Shown piece by piece: positions 21,883 through 30,150 of a stretch of DNA of 64,000 bases. Location of the stretch: assembly GCF_039536205.1 (NCBI RefSeq), contig NZ_BAAAYL010000001.1:3410001-3474000 (forward strand), written 5' to 3'. Positions within the stretch are counted from its first letter, which is position 1. Every line of letters starts with the position of its first letter. This stretch comes from Streptomyces sannanensis (GTDB lineage: Bacteria > Actinomycetota > Actinomycetes > Streptomycetales > Streptomycetaceae). The notes under the pieces were generated by a model. It worked only from the letters and a program-made list of their open reading frames with translations. It did no database searches and was not told the DNA's origin. The position numbers were made by a program, and so were the translations under genes.

Positions 21883-21948
21883 GGTCCGTCCGCCCTTGCT
21901 CAGTTCTGCCGGTGTCCAGCGTCGATCGTGTCTGCCACGATCAGACAC

Positions 21949-22329
21949 ATGAACAATTTCGTAGTCAAGACGATCGCCAATGCGGCGGCTCTCGCGGTGG
22001 CGATCTGGCTGCTCCCGGACATCACCCTCACCGGTGACAACACCGGGCGCAAGATGCTGACACTGGTTCTGGTGGCACTCCTCTTCGGCCTCGTGAACGT
22101 CGTCGTCAAGCCGGTGGTCAAGCTCCTCACAGTGCCGCTGTTCATCCTCACCCTCGGCCTGATCACCCTGGTGGTCAACGCTCTCATGCTGATGCTGACC
22201 TCCGGTCTGGCAGGCAAACTCGATCTGAACTTCCACGTCCAGGGGTTCGGTACGGCCGTGCTCGGCGGCCTGATCATCTCCATCGTGTCCTGGGCGATGA
22301 ACGTCGTCCTGCCCGACGACAAGGACTGA
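21949..22329 (+). CDS. Phage-holin-family (four-helix) membrane protein
   Basis: A 126-residue protein of four hydrophobic helices: 'IANAAALAVAIWLL', 'MLTLVLVALLFGLVNVVVKPVVKLL', 'LFILTLGLITLVVNALMLML' and 'AVLGGLIISIVSWAMNVV'. The 'FGLVNVVVKPVVKLLTVPLFILTLGLI' core is typical of the chromosomal superfamily IV holin-like proteins (YvlD-like). There are no other phage genes here, so it is a housekeeping member of unknown role. It lies 9 bp before ptpA and likely shares its transcript. Confidence 0.83.
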   Translation: MNNFVVKTIANAAALAVAIWLLPDITLTGDNTGRKMLTLVLVALLFGLVNVVVKPVVKLLTVPLFILTLGLITLVVNALMLMLTSGLAGKLDLNFHVQGFGTAVLGGLIISIVSWAMNVVLPDDKD

Positions 22330-22338
22330 GCACCACAC

Positions 22339-22869
22339 ATGCCGCGCTCCCCCGAGGAACAGCCCCCAGCCCCCCGGCCCCCGTACCGCGTCTGCTTCGT
22401 CTGCACCGGGAACATCTGCCGCTCCCCCATGGCCGAAGCCGTCTTCCGTGCCCGTCTCGAGGAGGCGGGGCTCGGCGCTCTCGTCGAGGTGGACAGCGCC
22501 GGCACCGGCGGCTGGTTCGAGGGCCGCGGAGCCGACTCGCGCGCCGTCTCGGTGCTCGAGGAGCACGGCTACGCCTCCGGCCATGTCGCGCGCCGCTTCC
22601 TGGCCTCCTGGTTCCCGCTCCTCGATCTGGTGATCGCCCTCGAGGAGGGCCATCTGCGGGAGCTGCGCCGCCTCGCACCGACGCCCGCGGACGCCGCGAA
22701 GGTGCGGCTGCTGCGCGCGTACGACCCGCGCGCCTCCCGGGACCTGGATGTGCCGGACCCGTACTACGGCCGCCGTGAGGACTTCGAGAAGTGCCTGAGA
22801 ATGGTGGAGGTGGCGAGCGAGGGACTCCTCGCCGCCGTCCGGACAACGATCGAGGAGCGTGCGGCATGA
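22339..22869 (+). CDS. ptpA: Low-molecular-weight protein tyrosine phosphatase
   Basis: A 176-residue cytosolic phosphatase. The P-loop 'VCTGNICRSPMAEAVF' gives the CX5R motif with Cys22 as nucleophile and Arg28 binding phosphate. The general-acid loop 'DVPDPYYG' carries the conserved Asp in DPYY. In Streptomyces, PtpA influences secondary metabolism. The stop codon overlaps the start of the cystathionine lyase gene (ATGA at 22866-22869), so the two are translationally coupled. Confidence 0.93.
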   Translation: MPRSPEEQPPAPRPPYRVCFVCTGNICRSPMAEAVFRARLEEAGLGALVEVDSAGTGGWFEGRGADSRAVSVLEEHGYASGHVARRFLASWFPLLDLVIALEEGHLRELRRLAPTPADAAKVRLLRAYDPRASRDLDVPDPYYGRREDFEKCLRMVEVASEGLLAAVRTTIEERAA

Positions 22870-23990
22870 GCATCGGGGACGGCACCCGGGTGGTGCGCGC
22901 CGGACTGCCCGAGCCGGTGAAGTACGAACCGGCCCTCCCGGGACCGGTCTTCGCCGCCCACTATCACCTGCCCGGCGAGCCCACCGGCGGGTACACCTAC
23001 GGCCGCGACGAGAACCCCACCTGGACGCATCTGGAAGACGCCATCGGCGAGCTGGAGGCCCCTGGGGAGGACGTGCACACCATCGTCTTCGCCTCCGGCA
23101 TGGCCGCCGTCTCGGCGGTGCTGCTCTCCCATGCCCGCTCCGGTGACATCGTCGTCCTGCCGGACGACGGCTATCAGGCACTGCCGCTGGTACGCGAGCA
23201 GCTGGAGGGGTACGGCGTCACCGTGCGCACGGCACCCACCGGGGGTGACGCACAGCTGCGGGTTCTCGACGGGGCGAAGCTGCTGTGGATCGAGACGCCT
23301 TCCAACCCCGGCCTCGACGTGTGCGACGTGCGGCGGCTGGCCGACGCCGCGCATGCCGCGGGCGCGCTGGTCGCCGTCGACAACACCCTCGCCACCCCGC
23401 TCGGGCAGCAGCCGCTCGAGCTGGGCGCCGACTTCTCAGTGGCCAGCGGCACGAAGGGACTGACCGGACACGGCGATCTACTGCTCGGGTACGTGACCTG
23501 CCGGGACGCGGAGCCGGCGGCACGGGTACGCCGGTGGCGCAAGGTCGTCGGCGCCATCCCCGGCCCCATGGAGGCGTGGCTGGCGCACCGCTCGCTCGCC
23601 ACGCTGCAGCTGCGCGCCGACCGGCAGGCCGCGAACGCCCTGGCGCTCGCCGAGGCTCTGTCCCGGCGGCCCGAGGTCTGCGGGCTGCGCTATCCGGGAC
23701 TGCCGTCCGACCCTTCGCATCCGGTGGCGGCACGCCAGATGCGCCGCTTCGGGTGTGTGGTCTCCTTCGTGCTGCCCGACCGCGACCATGCCGAGCGCTT
23801 CCTGGAAGGGCTGAGTCTGGTGGACGACGCGACGAGCTTCGGCGGAGTACGGTCCACCGCGGAGCGGCGCGGGCGGTGGGGCGGCGACGCCGTACCGGAG
23901 GGCTTCATCCGCTTGTCCGTCGGCGTGGAGGACGCCGACGACCTGGTGACGGATGTCGAGCGGGCGCTGGACGAGGCCGCCTGGCAGTAG
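22866..23990 (+). CDS. Cystathionine gamma-lyase-like PLP enzyme
   Basis: A 374-residue trans-sulfuration-family (Cys/Met metabolism) PLP enzyme. Seen: 'YTYGRDENPTWTHLEDAIGELE', the substrate-binding 'IVFASGMAAVSAVLL', 'LLWIETPSNPGLDVCD' with 'VAVDNTLATP' (the PLP-contacting Asp), and the Schiff-base lysine in 'SVASGTKGLTGHGDLLLGYV'. The family cleaves cystathionine to cysteine, oxobutyrate and ammonia; related enzymes are synthases or methionine lyases, so exact specificity is inferred. It overlaps ptpA by 4 bp. Confidence 0.9.
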   Translation: MSIGDGTRVVRAGLPEPVKYEPALPGPVFAAHYHLPGEPTGGYTYGRDENPTWTHLEDAIGELEAPGEDVHTIVFASGMAAVSAVLLSHARSGDIVVLPDDGYQALPLVREQLEGYGVTVRTAPTGGDAQLRVLDGAKLLWIETPSNPGLDVCDVRRLADAAHAAGALVAVDNTLATPLGQQPLELGADFSVASGTKGLTGHGDLLLGYVTCRDAEPAARVRRWRKVVGAIPGPMEAWLAHRSLATLQLRADRQAANALALAEALSRRPEVCGLRYPGLPSDPSHPVAARQMRRFGCVVSFVLPDRDHAERFLEGLSLVDDATSFGGVRSTAERRGRWGGDAVPEGFIRLSVGVEDADDLVTDVERALDEAAWQ

Positions 23991-24181
23991 CGCGACTACG
24001 CAGGACGGACGGCCCGAGCCTCCCCCCTCGTGGCTCGGACCGTCCCGGTTCGACGCGCGAAGAACCGCCCCATCAAGGCTAGTTGACTCAACGTCAGTGT
24101 CCAATCACAGTAGCGGCACAGGCCTATCGACATATTTATAGTTGTGCGCGGCCGGACGCCGCCGGGACGGGAGGGCACGAC

Positions 24182-25078
24182 ATGGATCTCGCCCTGCTGC
24201 GTACCTTCGTCACCGTGCACCGGGCCGGATCCTTCACCAGAGCGGCTGCCCTGCTCGGTCTCTCGCAGCCCGCGGTGACCAGCCAGATCCGGGCCCTGGA
24301 ACGGCAGTTGGGCCGCCCCCTCTTCCTGCGCCAGGCCCGCGGCGTGACCCCGACGACCATCGGCGACGAGTTGGCGCACCGGGCCGCGCCGCACCTGGAT
24401 GCGCTCGTCGAGATCGCCGAGGCAGGCCTGGACGAGGAGTCGGGCGCACGCAGCCTCCACCTGGCCGGACCGCCCGAGTTCACCTCCGTACGCGCCCTGC
24501 CGGCACTCACCCCCCTCATCGCGCAGGGCCTGGCGCTGCGGGCCTCCTTCGGCAACGCCGAGGAAGCCCTGGAGGGCCTCGCAGCCGGGCACCACGACCT
24601 GGCCATAGCCACCGCCCGGCCGCGCGGCGGGCTCCTCACCGCCACCCCTCTCTGCGACGAGGAACACGTCCTGGTGGCCGCCCCTCGCTGGGCCGCCGGG
24701 CTCGGACCGGGTGTACTGCGACGCAAGGGGCCCGGTGTGCTGGAACAGTGCCCCGTGGTGGAAGTGCACGAGTCCTTGCCGTTCGTCGCCCGCTACTGGG
24801 CCGCCGTCTTCGACGCCCGGCCCGCGGCGGCAGGCACCGTCATCGCCCCCGACCTCCGGGCCGTCCTGGAGGCCGTGACCGTCGGCGCCGGGCTCGGCGT
24901 ACTGCCGCGCTATCTGTGCGAGGACGCCCTGGAGCGGGGTGAAGTGGTTTCCCTGCTCGACCCCCTGGTACCTCCGCTGCGCACCTACTTCCTCGCGGTG
25001 CGCACCGGCACACTCGCGCTGCCGCACATCGCGCGGGCGCACGAATGGCTGCTGCGCGCTGCCGCCGACTGGACCTGA
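24182..25078 (+). CDS. LysR-family transcriptional regulator
   Basis: A 298-residue regulator. The N-terminal winged helix-turn-helix is 'LLRTFVTVHRAGSFTRAAALLGLSQPAVTSQIRALERQLGRPLFLRQARGVTPT'; the rest is a two-lobed inducer domain ('LAIATARPRGGLLTATPL', 'AVLEAVTVGAGLGVLPRYLCEDAL'). GGGAGG is upstream of the ATG. LysR genes usually regulate a divergent neighbour; the upstream neighbour here is co-directional, so the target is unclear. Confidence 0.93.
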   Translation: MDLALLRTFVTVHRAGSFTRAAALLGLSQPAVTSQIRALERQLGRPLFLRQARGVTPTTIGDELAHRAAPHLDALVEIAEAGLDEESGARSLHLAGPPEFTSVRALPALTPLIAQGLALRASFGNAEEALEGLAAGHHDLAIATARPRGGLLTATPLCDEEHVLVAAPRWAAGLGPGVLRRKGPGVLEQCPVVEVHESLPFVARYWAAVFDARPAAAGTVIAPDLRAVLEAVTVGAGLGVLPRYLCEDALERGEVVSLLDPLVPPLRTYFLAVRTGTLALPHIARAHEWLLRAAADWT

Positions 25079-25136
25079 TCGCGGACAGCAGCCGTGCGGT
25101 AGTTTCAGAAGGGGTGTGGCGGGCCACTCTCTTCCC

Positions 25137-25652
25137 ATGACCGGCAGCGACATCCCTGGGGGACAGAACCCCACACCCCCGAGGCCAGTGGTCAAGCGCA
25201 CCGCCCGCGCCATCCTCCTCGACGGCGACGATCTGATCCTCATCAAGCGGACCAAGCCGGGCATGGCCCCGTACTGGATCACGCCAGGTGGCGGGGTCGA
25301 GGCGGAGGACGCGACCGTCACCGACGCCCTGCACCGTGAGGTGGACGAGGAGCTCGGCGCCAAGATCACGGATGTGGTGCCCTGCTTCGTGGACACCGTC
25401 GAGCACATCGCCGGCGGCGGAGTGACCGGCGTGAAGGTGCAGCACTTCTTCATCTGCCGGCTGGCGTCGATGGACGCCAGCCGGCGGCACGGACCGGAAG
25501 TCGAGGAACCATCGGGTGAGTATGAGATCGTCCGGGTGCCCTTCACCCGGGTCGGGATCGCCGCGGTCTATCTGGTGCCGCTGTCCCTACGGCACTACCT
25601 CGACGGCAACATCGAGGGTGTACGGGCGATGCACGCACCGGACCTCGGCTGA
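25137..25652 (+). CDS. NUDIX hydrolase
   Basis: A 171-residue protein. The Nudix box reads 'GGGVEAEDATVTDALHREVDEELGA': REVDEELG is canonical, and the stretch before it is one residue longer than the standard spacing. Members hydrolyse nucleoside diphosphates linked to another group, releasing damaged nucleotides or sugar nucleotides; no substrate can be named. The ATG at 25137 has no strong ribosome site. Confidence 0.88.
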   Translation: MTGSDIPGGQNPTPPRPVVKRTARAILLDGDDLILIKRTKPGMAPYWITPGGGVEAEDATVTDALHREVDEELGAKITDVVPCFVDTVEHIAGGGVTGVKVQHFFICRLASMDASRRHGPEVEEPSGEYEIVRVPFTRVGIAAVYLVPLSLRHYLDGNIEGVRAMHAPDLG

Positions 25653-25669
25653 CCGGCACTGATCAGCTG

Positions 25670-25960
25670 CCGGCGCCGGCTCCTCGAAGGATTCGTGGCA
25701 GATCCGCTCGGACGGGATCCCTATGTCGCGCAGAGCATCCACCCCGCTGCGGATCATGCCCGGCGGCCCCGACAGACAGGCGTCGTAAGCGGTCCACGGC
25801 CCGTACGCGCGAAAAAGCGCCCGGCAGCCGCCCCGTCAGGCCCCTGCTCGTCTCGTCCAACGCCACCAGCCGTACCGAGAGCCACGAGCGGGGATGCCGG
25901 AGCCGCAACACACGCGCGGCCTGCCGCGTGAAAAGCGGAAAGTCCCGGAATCCGGCACGC
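25670..25960 (-). pseudogene. Frameshifted C-terminal fragment of a flavohemoprotein-like reductase
   Basis: On the minus strand one frame reads 'RLRHPRSWLSVRLVALDE...GLTGRLPGAF', and then, shifted at about 25805-25825, another reads 'ALFRAYGPWTAYDACLSGPPGMI' and 'GVDALRDIGIPSERICHESFEE'. Joined, they match the C-terminal NAD-binding half of FAD/NAD reductases fused to globins, including the 'SGPPGMI' nucleotide motif. No single frame holds both parts, the FAD domain and start are missing, and no start site is visible, so this is a decayed gene. The rest of the 25653-26076 gap holds only a parS site. Confidence 0.7.
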
Positions 25961-26018
25961 TCCTCCCGCTCCGCTGCCTGCCCCACACCTGCATCCGTTC
26001 AGCACCGGACAGCAGCGT

Positions 26019-26032
26019 GTTTCACGTGAAAC
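26019..26032. other. parS: parS site (ParB-binding), perfect
   Basis: GTTTCACGTGAAAC, exact consensus, in non-coding DNA 44 bp upstream of a GNAT gene start. Confidence 0.92.
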
Positions 26033-26076
26033 AAAGCGGTGGACGGGGCACGGACGCATGGGACAGCCTGGCCTCC

Positions 26077-26931
26077 ATGCCGATTTCGCTCTCCGAGCTT
26101 CCCATCCGGCGTCTGACCACGGATGACCTCAGCTCCTGCGCCGATCTGTCCGAGGACCGCGGCTGGCCGCGCGAGGAGCACAAGTGGGGCCTGCTGCTGG
26201 CCACGGGGACGGGATACGGCATCGACGACCCCGGCGGAAAGGGTTTGGTCACCGCCTGCATGCTCACCTCGTACGGTCCGGACCTCGCCGCCATCGGCAT
26301 GGTCCTGGTCGCGGAGCGGTACGCCCGGCAGGGCGTCGGGCGCCGCCTGATGAAACATGTGCTCCAGGAGGCGGGGAACACCCCACTCACCCTGCACGCC
26401 ACCCCCAACGGGCAACCGCTGTACGAGGAGCTGGGGTTCGCCACCACAGGACGGGCCGAAATGGTCCGCGGCCACTTCCGGCCCTCAGGGCCGGGGCCCG
26501 CGGTGACCACCCGCCCCGCAACCGCCGAGGACCTGCCGGCGATCCTGCGACTGGACGCCGAGGCGTTCGGCGTCGACCGCACCCACATGATCACGCGCCT
26601 GCCTGCCTTCGCGGACCAACTGCGGATCGCGGAGGATGAGCAGGGCATCACCGGATATGCGTCTGCGTGGCCGAACATGGACACGCATGTCGTCGGCCCC
26701 CTGATCGCACGCGACACGGACACGGCCAAGTCTCTGATCGCCTCCCTGGCCGCCGGTACGGACCGCCCGCTGCGCACAGACATCGACGTACGCCACAAAG
26801 AGCTGCTCGGCTGGGTGAAGTCGCACGGACTGGAGCCAGTCGTCTTCAACGCCGTGATGACCCGCGGCATCCCGGGTCTGCCCGGTGACTGGACGCGCCG
26901 CTTCGCGCCCCTGACGGTCGCGGCGGGCTGA
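26077..26931 (+). CDS. Two-domain GNAT acetyltransferase
   Basis: A 284-residue protein. The first GNAT domain has 'IGMVLVAERYARQGVGRRLMKHVLQEAG', whose Q/R-x-x-G-x-G/A segment binds acetyl-CoA pyrophosphate, and 'LHATPNGQPLYEELGF'. A second, diverged domain follows from about residue 140 ('TTRPATAEDLPAILRLDAEAFGVDRTHMI'), as in the acetyltransf_18 tandem family. Substrate unknown. The ATG at 26077 reads MPISLSELPI; upstream in-frame sequence runs through a parS site and is unlikely to be coding. Confidence 0.85.
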   Translation: MPISLSELPIRRLTTDDLSSCADLSEDRGWPREEHKWGLLLATGTGYGIDDPGGKGLVTACMLTSYGPDLAAIGMVLVAERYARQGVGRRLMKHVLQEAGNTPLTLHATPNGQPLYEELGFATTGRAEMVRGHFRPSGPGPAVTTRPATAEDLPAILRLDAEAFGVDRTHMITRLPAFADQLRIAEDEQGITGYASAWPNMDTHVVGPLIARDTDTAKSLIASLAAGTDRPLRTDIDVRHKELLGWVKSHGLEPVVFNAVMTRGIPGLPGDWTRRFAPLTVAAG

Positions 26932-26965
26932 GCGGTCGCCTTCTGCTCCGCATAGGCTGCGGAGC

Positions 26966-27418
26966 ATGAGCGATCTGGAGATACGGCCCGCAGATTCCGA
27001 CGACATCCCGGCGATCGTCGCGATGCTCGCAGACGACCCGCTGGGCGCCCAGCGGGAGTCGCCGGACGACCTCACGCCGTACCTCACCGCTTTCCGGCGG
27101 CTGGCAGCCGACCCGAACCAGCATCTGACCGTAGCCGTGCGCGAGGGTCGCGTCGTCGGCACTCTTCAGCTCACGGTCGTCCCGGGCCTGTCCCGGCGCG
27201 GCGCCACCCGCTCGATCATCGAAGGTGTACGCATCCACGCCGACGAGCGCGGCAGCGGCCTCGGCACTCGGCTCATCGAATGGGCCGTCGCCGAATCGCG
27301 ACGCCAGGGCTGCCGATTGGTCCAGTTGACCTCCGACGCCACTCGTACCGACGCGCACCGCTTCTACGAGCGGCTCGGCTTCGAGCCGTCCCACGTCGGC
27401 TTCAAGCTGCCCCTCTGA
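26966..27418 (+). CDS. GNAT-family N-acetyltransferase
   Basis: A 150-residue single GNAT domain. Seen: 'IRPADSDDIPAIVAMLADD' at the start, the acetyl-CoA loop 'VRIHADERGSGLGTRLIEWAVAESRRQGC', and the terminal 'TRTDAHRFYERLGFEPSHVGFKL' motif. It has the look of aminoglycoside/small-amine acetyltransferase relatives, but no substrate is assignable. It starts 34 bp after the preceding GNAT gene and may be co-transcribed. Confidence 0.9.
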   Translation: MSDLEIRPADSDDIPAIVAMLADDPLGAQRESPDDLTPYLTAFRRLAADPNQHLTVAVREGRVVGTLQLTVVPGLSRRGATRSIIEGVRIHADERGSGLGTRLIEWAVAESRRQGCRLVQLTSDATRTDAHRFYERLGFEPSHVGFKLPL

Positions 27419-27458
27419 GACCCGGCTTCTGCCGCCCCGGACGGGCGGGAGAAGACCG

Positions 27459-27472
27459 GTTCCACGTGAAAC
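27459..27472. other. parS: parS-like site, one mismatch
   Basis: GTTCCACGTGAAAC differs from consensus at position 4 only (C for T). It lies between the stop codons of the convergent GNAT and serine hydrolase genes. Confidence 0.75.
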
Positions 27473-27473
27473 G

Positions 27474-28850
27474 TCACATCCCGCGCCAGCCTTCCGGGTC
27501 AACGCCACCGGGCACGCCCGCCGAGGGGTCGTACGGCTCACGCGTGAAGACGAACGACCCCAGATCGAGGTGGCTCGCCGAGCCGTCCGGTCGGCGCACC
27601 ACCCGAAGCGACTCCCCCGCGTAGTAGCCGTCAAGGCCGGTCCAGCTCCCGTCGGGCTCCGCCCGGAAGCGCGCGCCACGGCCATTGCCGTTCAACGGCC
27701 GCAGCTCCAGCCCGCGGTCCGCGGCAAGCCTCAGCCCGTAGGGGGTCGTTGCCCAGTACCAGAGGCCGGTCAGCTCCAGCAGCCCATGATCCACCTCGGG
27801 CAGTGGACGCCACGGCTCGGGGATACGCGGCTCGGCCTCGGCAACGATCCGTACCAAATCGGAAGCAACTGTCCCGACCAGCGGGCCCGAGGTGGCGTTG
27901 GCGAGCACCACTGCGGCCACACCGTCCTCCACGCTCAGCCACAGGCCGGCCAGGAAGCCGGGCAGGGACCCGCCGTGGCCGACCAAGGTGCGGCCGTCCC
28001 TGCGCACCAACTGAAGCCCCAGCCCATAACCGCTGTCCCAGTCACCTGCCTCCGCCGGCACCGAGGGCGTACGCATCTCGCGTACCGACGCGGCACAGAG
28101 CACCCGGTCATCACCCTCGGCAAGGAACGCCGCGAAGCGGCCGAGGTCCCCGACCGTCGACCAGAGCTGGCCCGCCGGCGCCATCAGCCCGAGGTCCTCC
28201 GACGGTTCGGGAAGCAGCACATCAGCCCATGGATGCACGGCCCAACCACCCGCGTGGGGAGCCTGCGGCTGAGCACTCGTACAGCCCATGCCCAGCGGAT
28301 CGAGAAGCTCACGCTGGAGGACCGCCTCCCAGGACTCCCCGCGCAGCGCCTCCACCAGCGAGCCCAGCAATGTGTAACCGGGGTTGGAATAGTGGTGGCG
28401 ACGGCCCACCGGATGCACCTGGGGCCGCTCACCGAGAACGTCGGCGAGCCCGGGCCGCAGCGTCCCAGGTGTCCGCTCCCACCACGGACTCGGCGTCTCT
28501 GCGGCCAGCCCGCCACTGTGGCCGAGCAACTGAGCGATGGTCACATCACCGACACCCGTACCGGGCAGGTGCTTCTCCAGCGGATCACCGAGGTCGATCA
28601 GCCCCTCGTCACGCAGCCTCAGCACCAGCACGGCGGTGAAGGTCTTGGTGATCGAGCCGATGCGGTACTGAGTGTCCGCGTCCGGCGCATGGCCGTCCAC
28701 ACAGCTGCGGGCCCCCGTCCACACCGTCTCTCCGTCCCGCACCACCGCCGCGACGAGCGAAGGCGTACGGCCTTCGGACTGTGCGGTGGCGACGCGATAC
28801 AGCAGGGACCGCCGCGTACTCGGAAGCAACTCTGCGAAGGGAGAAGTCAT
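27474..28850 (-). CDS. Serine hydrolase of the beta-lactamase / class C family
   Basis: A 458-residue protein. Seen: SxxK catalytic motif in 'YRIGSITKTFTAVLVLRL' (Ser66, Lys69), the YxN motif in 'RHHYSNPGYTLLGSLVEAL', and 'LVGHGGSLPGFLAG' in place of the KTG triad. A C-terminal domain of about 110 residues ('GLLELTGLWYWATTPYGLRLAADRGLELRPL') is the lipocalin-like extension found in D-aminopeptidase/esterase members. No signal peptide is visible, so it is probably cytosolic. Reaction could be peptidase, esterase or amidase. The ATG at 28850 lies 2 codons inside a possible TTG start. Confidence 0.88.
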   Translation of the reverse strand: MTSPFAELLPSTRRSLLYRVATAQSEGRTPSLVAAVVRDGETVWTGARSCVDGHAPDADTQYRIGSITKTFTAVLVLRLRDEGLIDLGDPLEKHLPGTGVGDVTIAQLLGHSGGLAAETPSPWWERTPGTLRPGLADVLGERPQVHPVGRRHHYSNPGYTLLGSLVEALRGESWEAVLQRELLDPLGMGCTSAQPQAPHAGGWAVHPWADVLLPEPSEDLGLMAPAGQLWSTVGDLGRFAAFLAEGDDRVLCAASVREMRTPSVPAEAGDWDSGYGLGLQLVRRDGRTLVGHGGSLPGFLAGLWLSVEDGVAAVVLANATSGPLVGTVASDLVRIVAEAEPRIPEPWRPLPEVDHGLLELTGLWYWATTPYGLRLAADRGLELRPLNGNGRGARFRAEPDGSWTGLDGYYAGESLRVVRRPDGSASHLDLGSFVFTREPYDPSAGVPGGVDPEGWRGM

Positions 28851-28889
28851 GCCCAAGGTCTACCGAGCCGGACCGCTCCCGTCGAATCG

Positions 28890-29008
28890 ATTCGTGTAGG
28901 GTCTCGCCGCTCGTGACATGTCGATCTTGCGTGACCTGGGCGTTCTTGGCTGTCTCACGGCCTTGTCACCCATGATCAGTCTCAAATCCGTGGCATTTCC
29001 TCGCGAGG
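28890..29008. repeat. Relic repeat copy A (insertion-sequence-end-like)
   Basis: This 119-bp segment aligns along its full length, in the same orientation, with 30000-30118. Shared blocks: ATTCGTGTAGG at the left, GTGACCTG in the middle, GTCTCACG, and GTCTCA with GGCATTTCCTCG at the right. Internal short motifs of the TGTCA/TGTCTCA type recur several times, as at insertion-sequence ends with multiple transposase sites. The 28851-29163 gap holds this plus a 27-codon open stretch ending SPEHEGYRRAQIAHR-stop at 29103 that looks like a gene tail of unknown identity. Confidence 0.6.
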
Positions 29009-29163
29009 GCGAGGTCGAGATCAGGCGGCTTGTCCGAGTCGGCCGAGTACACCACGCTGAGCCCCGAGCACGAGGGCTACCGGCGAGCCCAGATCGCGCA
29101 CCGATGAGTTTCCCGCGCCGCGCTGGTCTATACGCCGGACACCCACGGATGGAAGGCTGGGCC

Positions 29164-29727
29164 ATGCGGAAACTGATCTACGGCATGAACCTGACCCTGG
29201 ACGGCTACATCGCCGCGCCCGGCGACGACATCGGCTGGAGCGTGCCGAGCGACGAGCTGTTCCAGTTTTGGTCCGACCAGTTGCAGGCGACCGACCTGAC
29301 GCTGTACGGGCGCAAGCTGTGGCAGACGATGAGCTCCTACTGGCCGACCGGCGACCAGCAGCCCAACGCCACCCCGGCGGAGATCGAGTTCGCGCGCCGC
29401 TGGCGGGACATGTCGAAGGCGGTGTTCTCCTCGACGATCGACAAGGTCGACTGGAACACCCGCCTGGTCACCGGCGACGCGGTCGCCGAGATCACCCGGC
29501 TCAAGGCCGAGGACGGCGGCCCGATGGACATCGGCGGCGCGACGCTCGCCGGGGCGGCCATGCGCGCCGGGCTGATCGACGAGTACGTGCTGGCCACCGC
29601 GCCGGTCCTGGTGGGCGGCGGCACGCCGTTCTTCACCGCGCTGGACAACTGGGTGAACCTCAACCTGGTGGAGACGCGGACGCTTCCCTGCGGCGTGGTC
29701 CTGACCAGGTACGAGACGAGGCGCTGA
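29164..29727 (+). CDS. Dihydrofolate-reductase-family (RibD C-domain-like) protein
   Basis: A 187-residue protein. Seen: 'KLIYGMNLTLDGYIAAPGDDIGW' at the start, 'LTLYGRKLWQTM', 'VFSSTIDKVDWNTRLV' and the glycine-rich NADPH-binding 'MDIGGATLAGAAMRAGLIDEYVLATAPVLVGGGTPFF'. These are the hallmarks of the RibD_C/DHFR-like stand-alone family common in actinobacteria, likely NADPH reductases of unknown substrate. The ATG at 29164 follows GGAAGG. It is bracketed by the degenerate direct repeats at 28890-29008 and 29736-29793. Confidence 0.87.
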   Translation: MRKLIYGMNLTLDGYIAAPGDDIGWSVPSDELFQFWSDQLQATDLTLYGRKLWQTMSSYWPTGDQQPNATPAEIEFARRWRDMSKAVFSSTIDKVDWNTRLVTGDAVAEITRLKAEDGGPMDIGGATLAGAAMRAGLIDEYVLATAPVLVGGGTPFFTALDNWVNLNLVETRTLPCGVVLTRYETRR

Positions 29728-29735
29728 GCAGCTTC

Positions 29736-29793
29736 CCGCTGTCTCACGGCTTGGATGGGTGTTTCCTCTCACCCTCGTGGCATTTCCTCAGCG
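29736..29793. repeat. Relic repeat copy B
   Basis: Contains GCTGTCTCACGGC (29738-29750) and CGTGGCATTTCCTC (29776-29789), the same two blocks as copy A (28949-28961 and 28989-29002) at nearly the same spacing (38 bp against 40 bp). It starts just after the DHFR-like stop codon. Between here and copy C a short perfect hairpin TCACCC-AAAA-GGGTGA lies at 29892-29907; nothing else in 29794-29953 is assignable. Confidence 0.55.
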
Positions 29794-29953
29794 GGATCGT
29801 CTGGGCGGCTGCGGCGACGCGTTTCCCGAATGGGCCCGTGTAGCCAAGGGTGTCATTGCCACATAGGCGAGTTGACAGACTGGAGCCTCCGTCACCCAAA
29901 AGGGTGAGCGCCTCGACCAGCAAGTCTCACGAAGACGGCACAAGTGCCACTGA

Positions 29954-30118
29954 TGTGCCATCGAGTCTGAGATTGTGCCGCGAAACTTGAGACCCTACAA
30001 TTCGTGTAGGTTCTCGCGCTCGGTGTCATCCGCCGATGCTGTGACCTGCGCCTTTCTCCGGCGTCTCACGACGTGTCATCCGCCGGCTGTCTCAGATGCG
30101 TGTCATTTCCTCGGAGTC
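29954..30118. repeat. Relic repeat copy C with palindromic junction
   Basis: The right part (30000-30118) matches copy A. The left part (29954-29999) matches copy D at 31797-31856, sharing GAGATT, CGCGAAA, TGAGA and ACAATTCG blocks. A small hairpin CCTACA-ATTCG-TGTAGG lies across the junction at 29994-30010. TGTCATCCGCCG occurs twice (30024-30035, 30074-30085), followed by TGTCATTTCCTCGG (30101-30114). The segment is lower in GC than its surroundings. It looks like two abutting insertion-sequence ends. Confidence 0.55.
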
Positions 30119-30150
30119 TGTGATCACGTGTCCAATTGGCGATCTGCCGG

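Noticed and set aside
21949..22329. Prophage remnant suggested by the holin-like protein
   Set aside because: No other phage gene, attachment site or lysin is near, and this holin-like family is chromosomal in many bacteria.
29021..29103. Peptide tail ending SPEHEGYRRAQIAHR before the DHFR-like gene
   Set aside because: Looks like a gene end, but I cannot name a family or find a start; left as a remark under the relic repeat.
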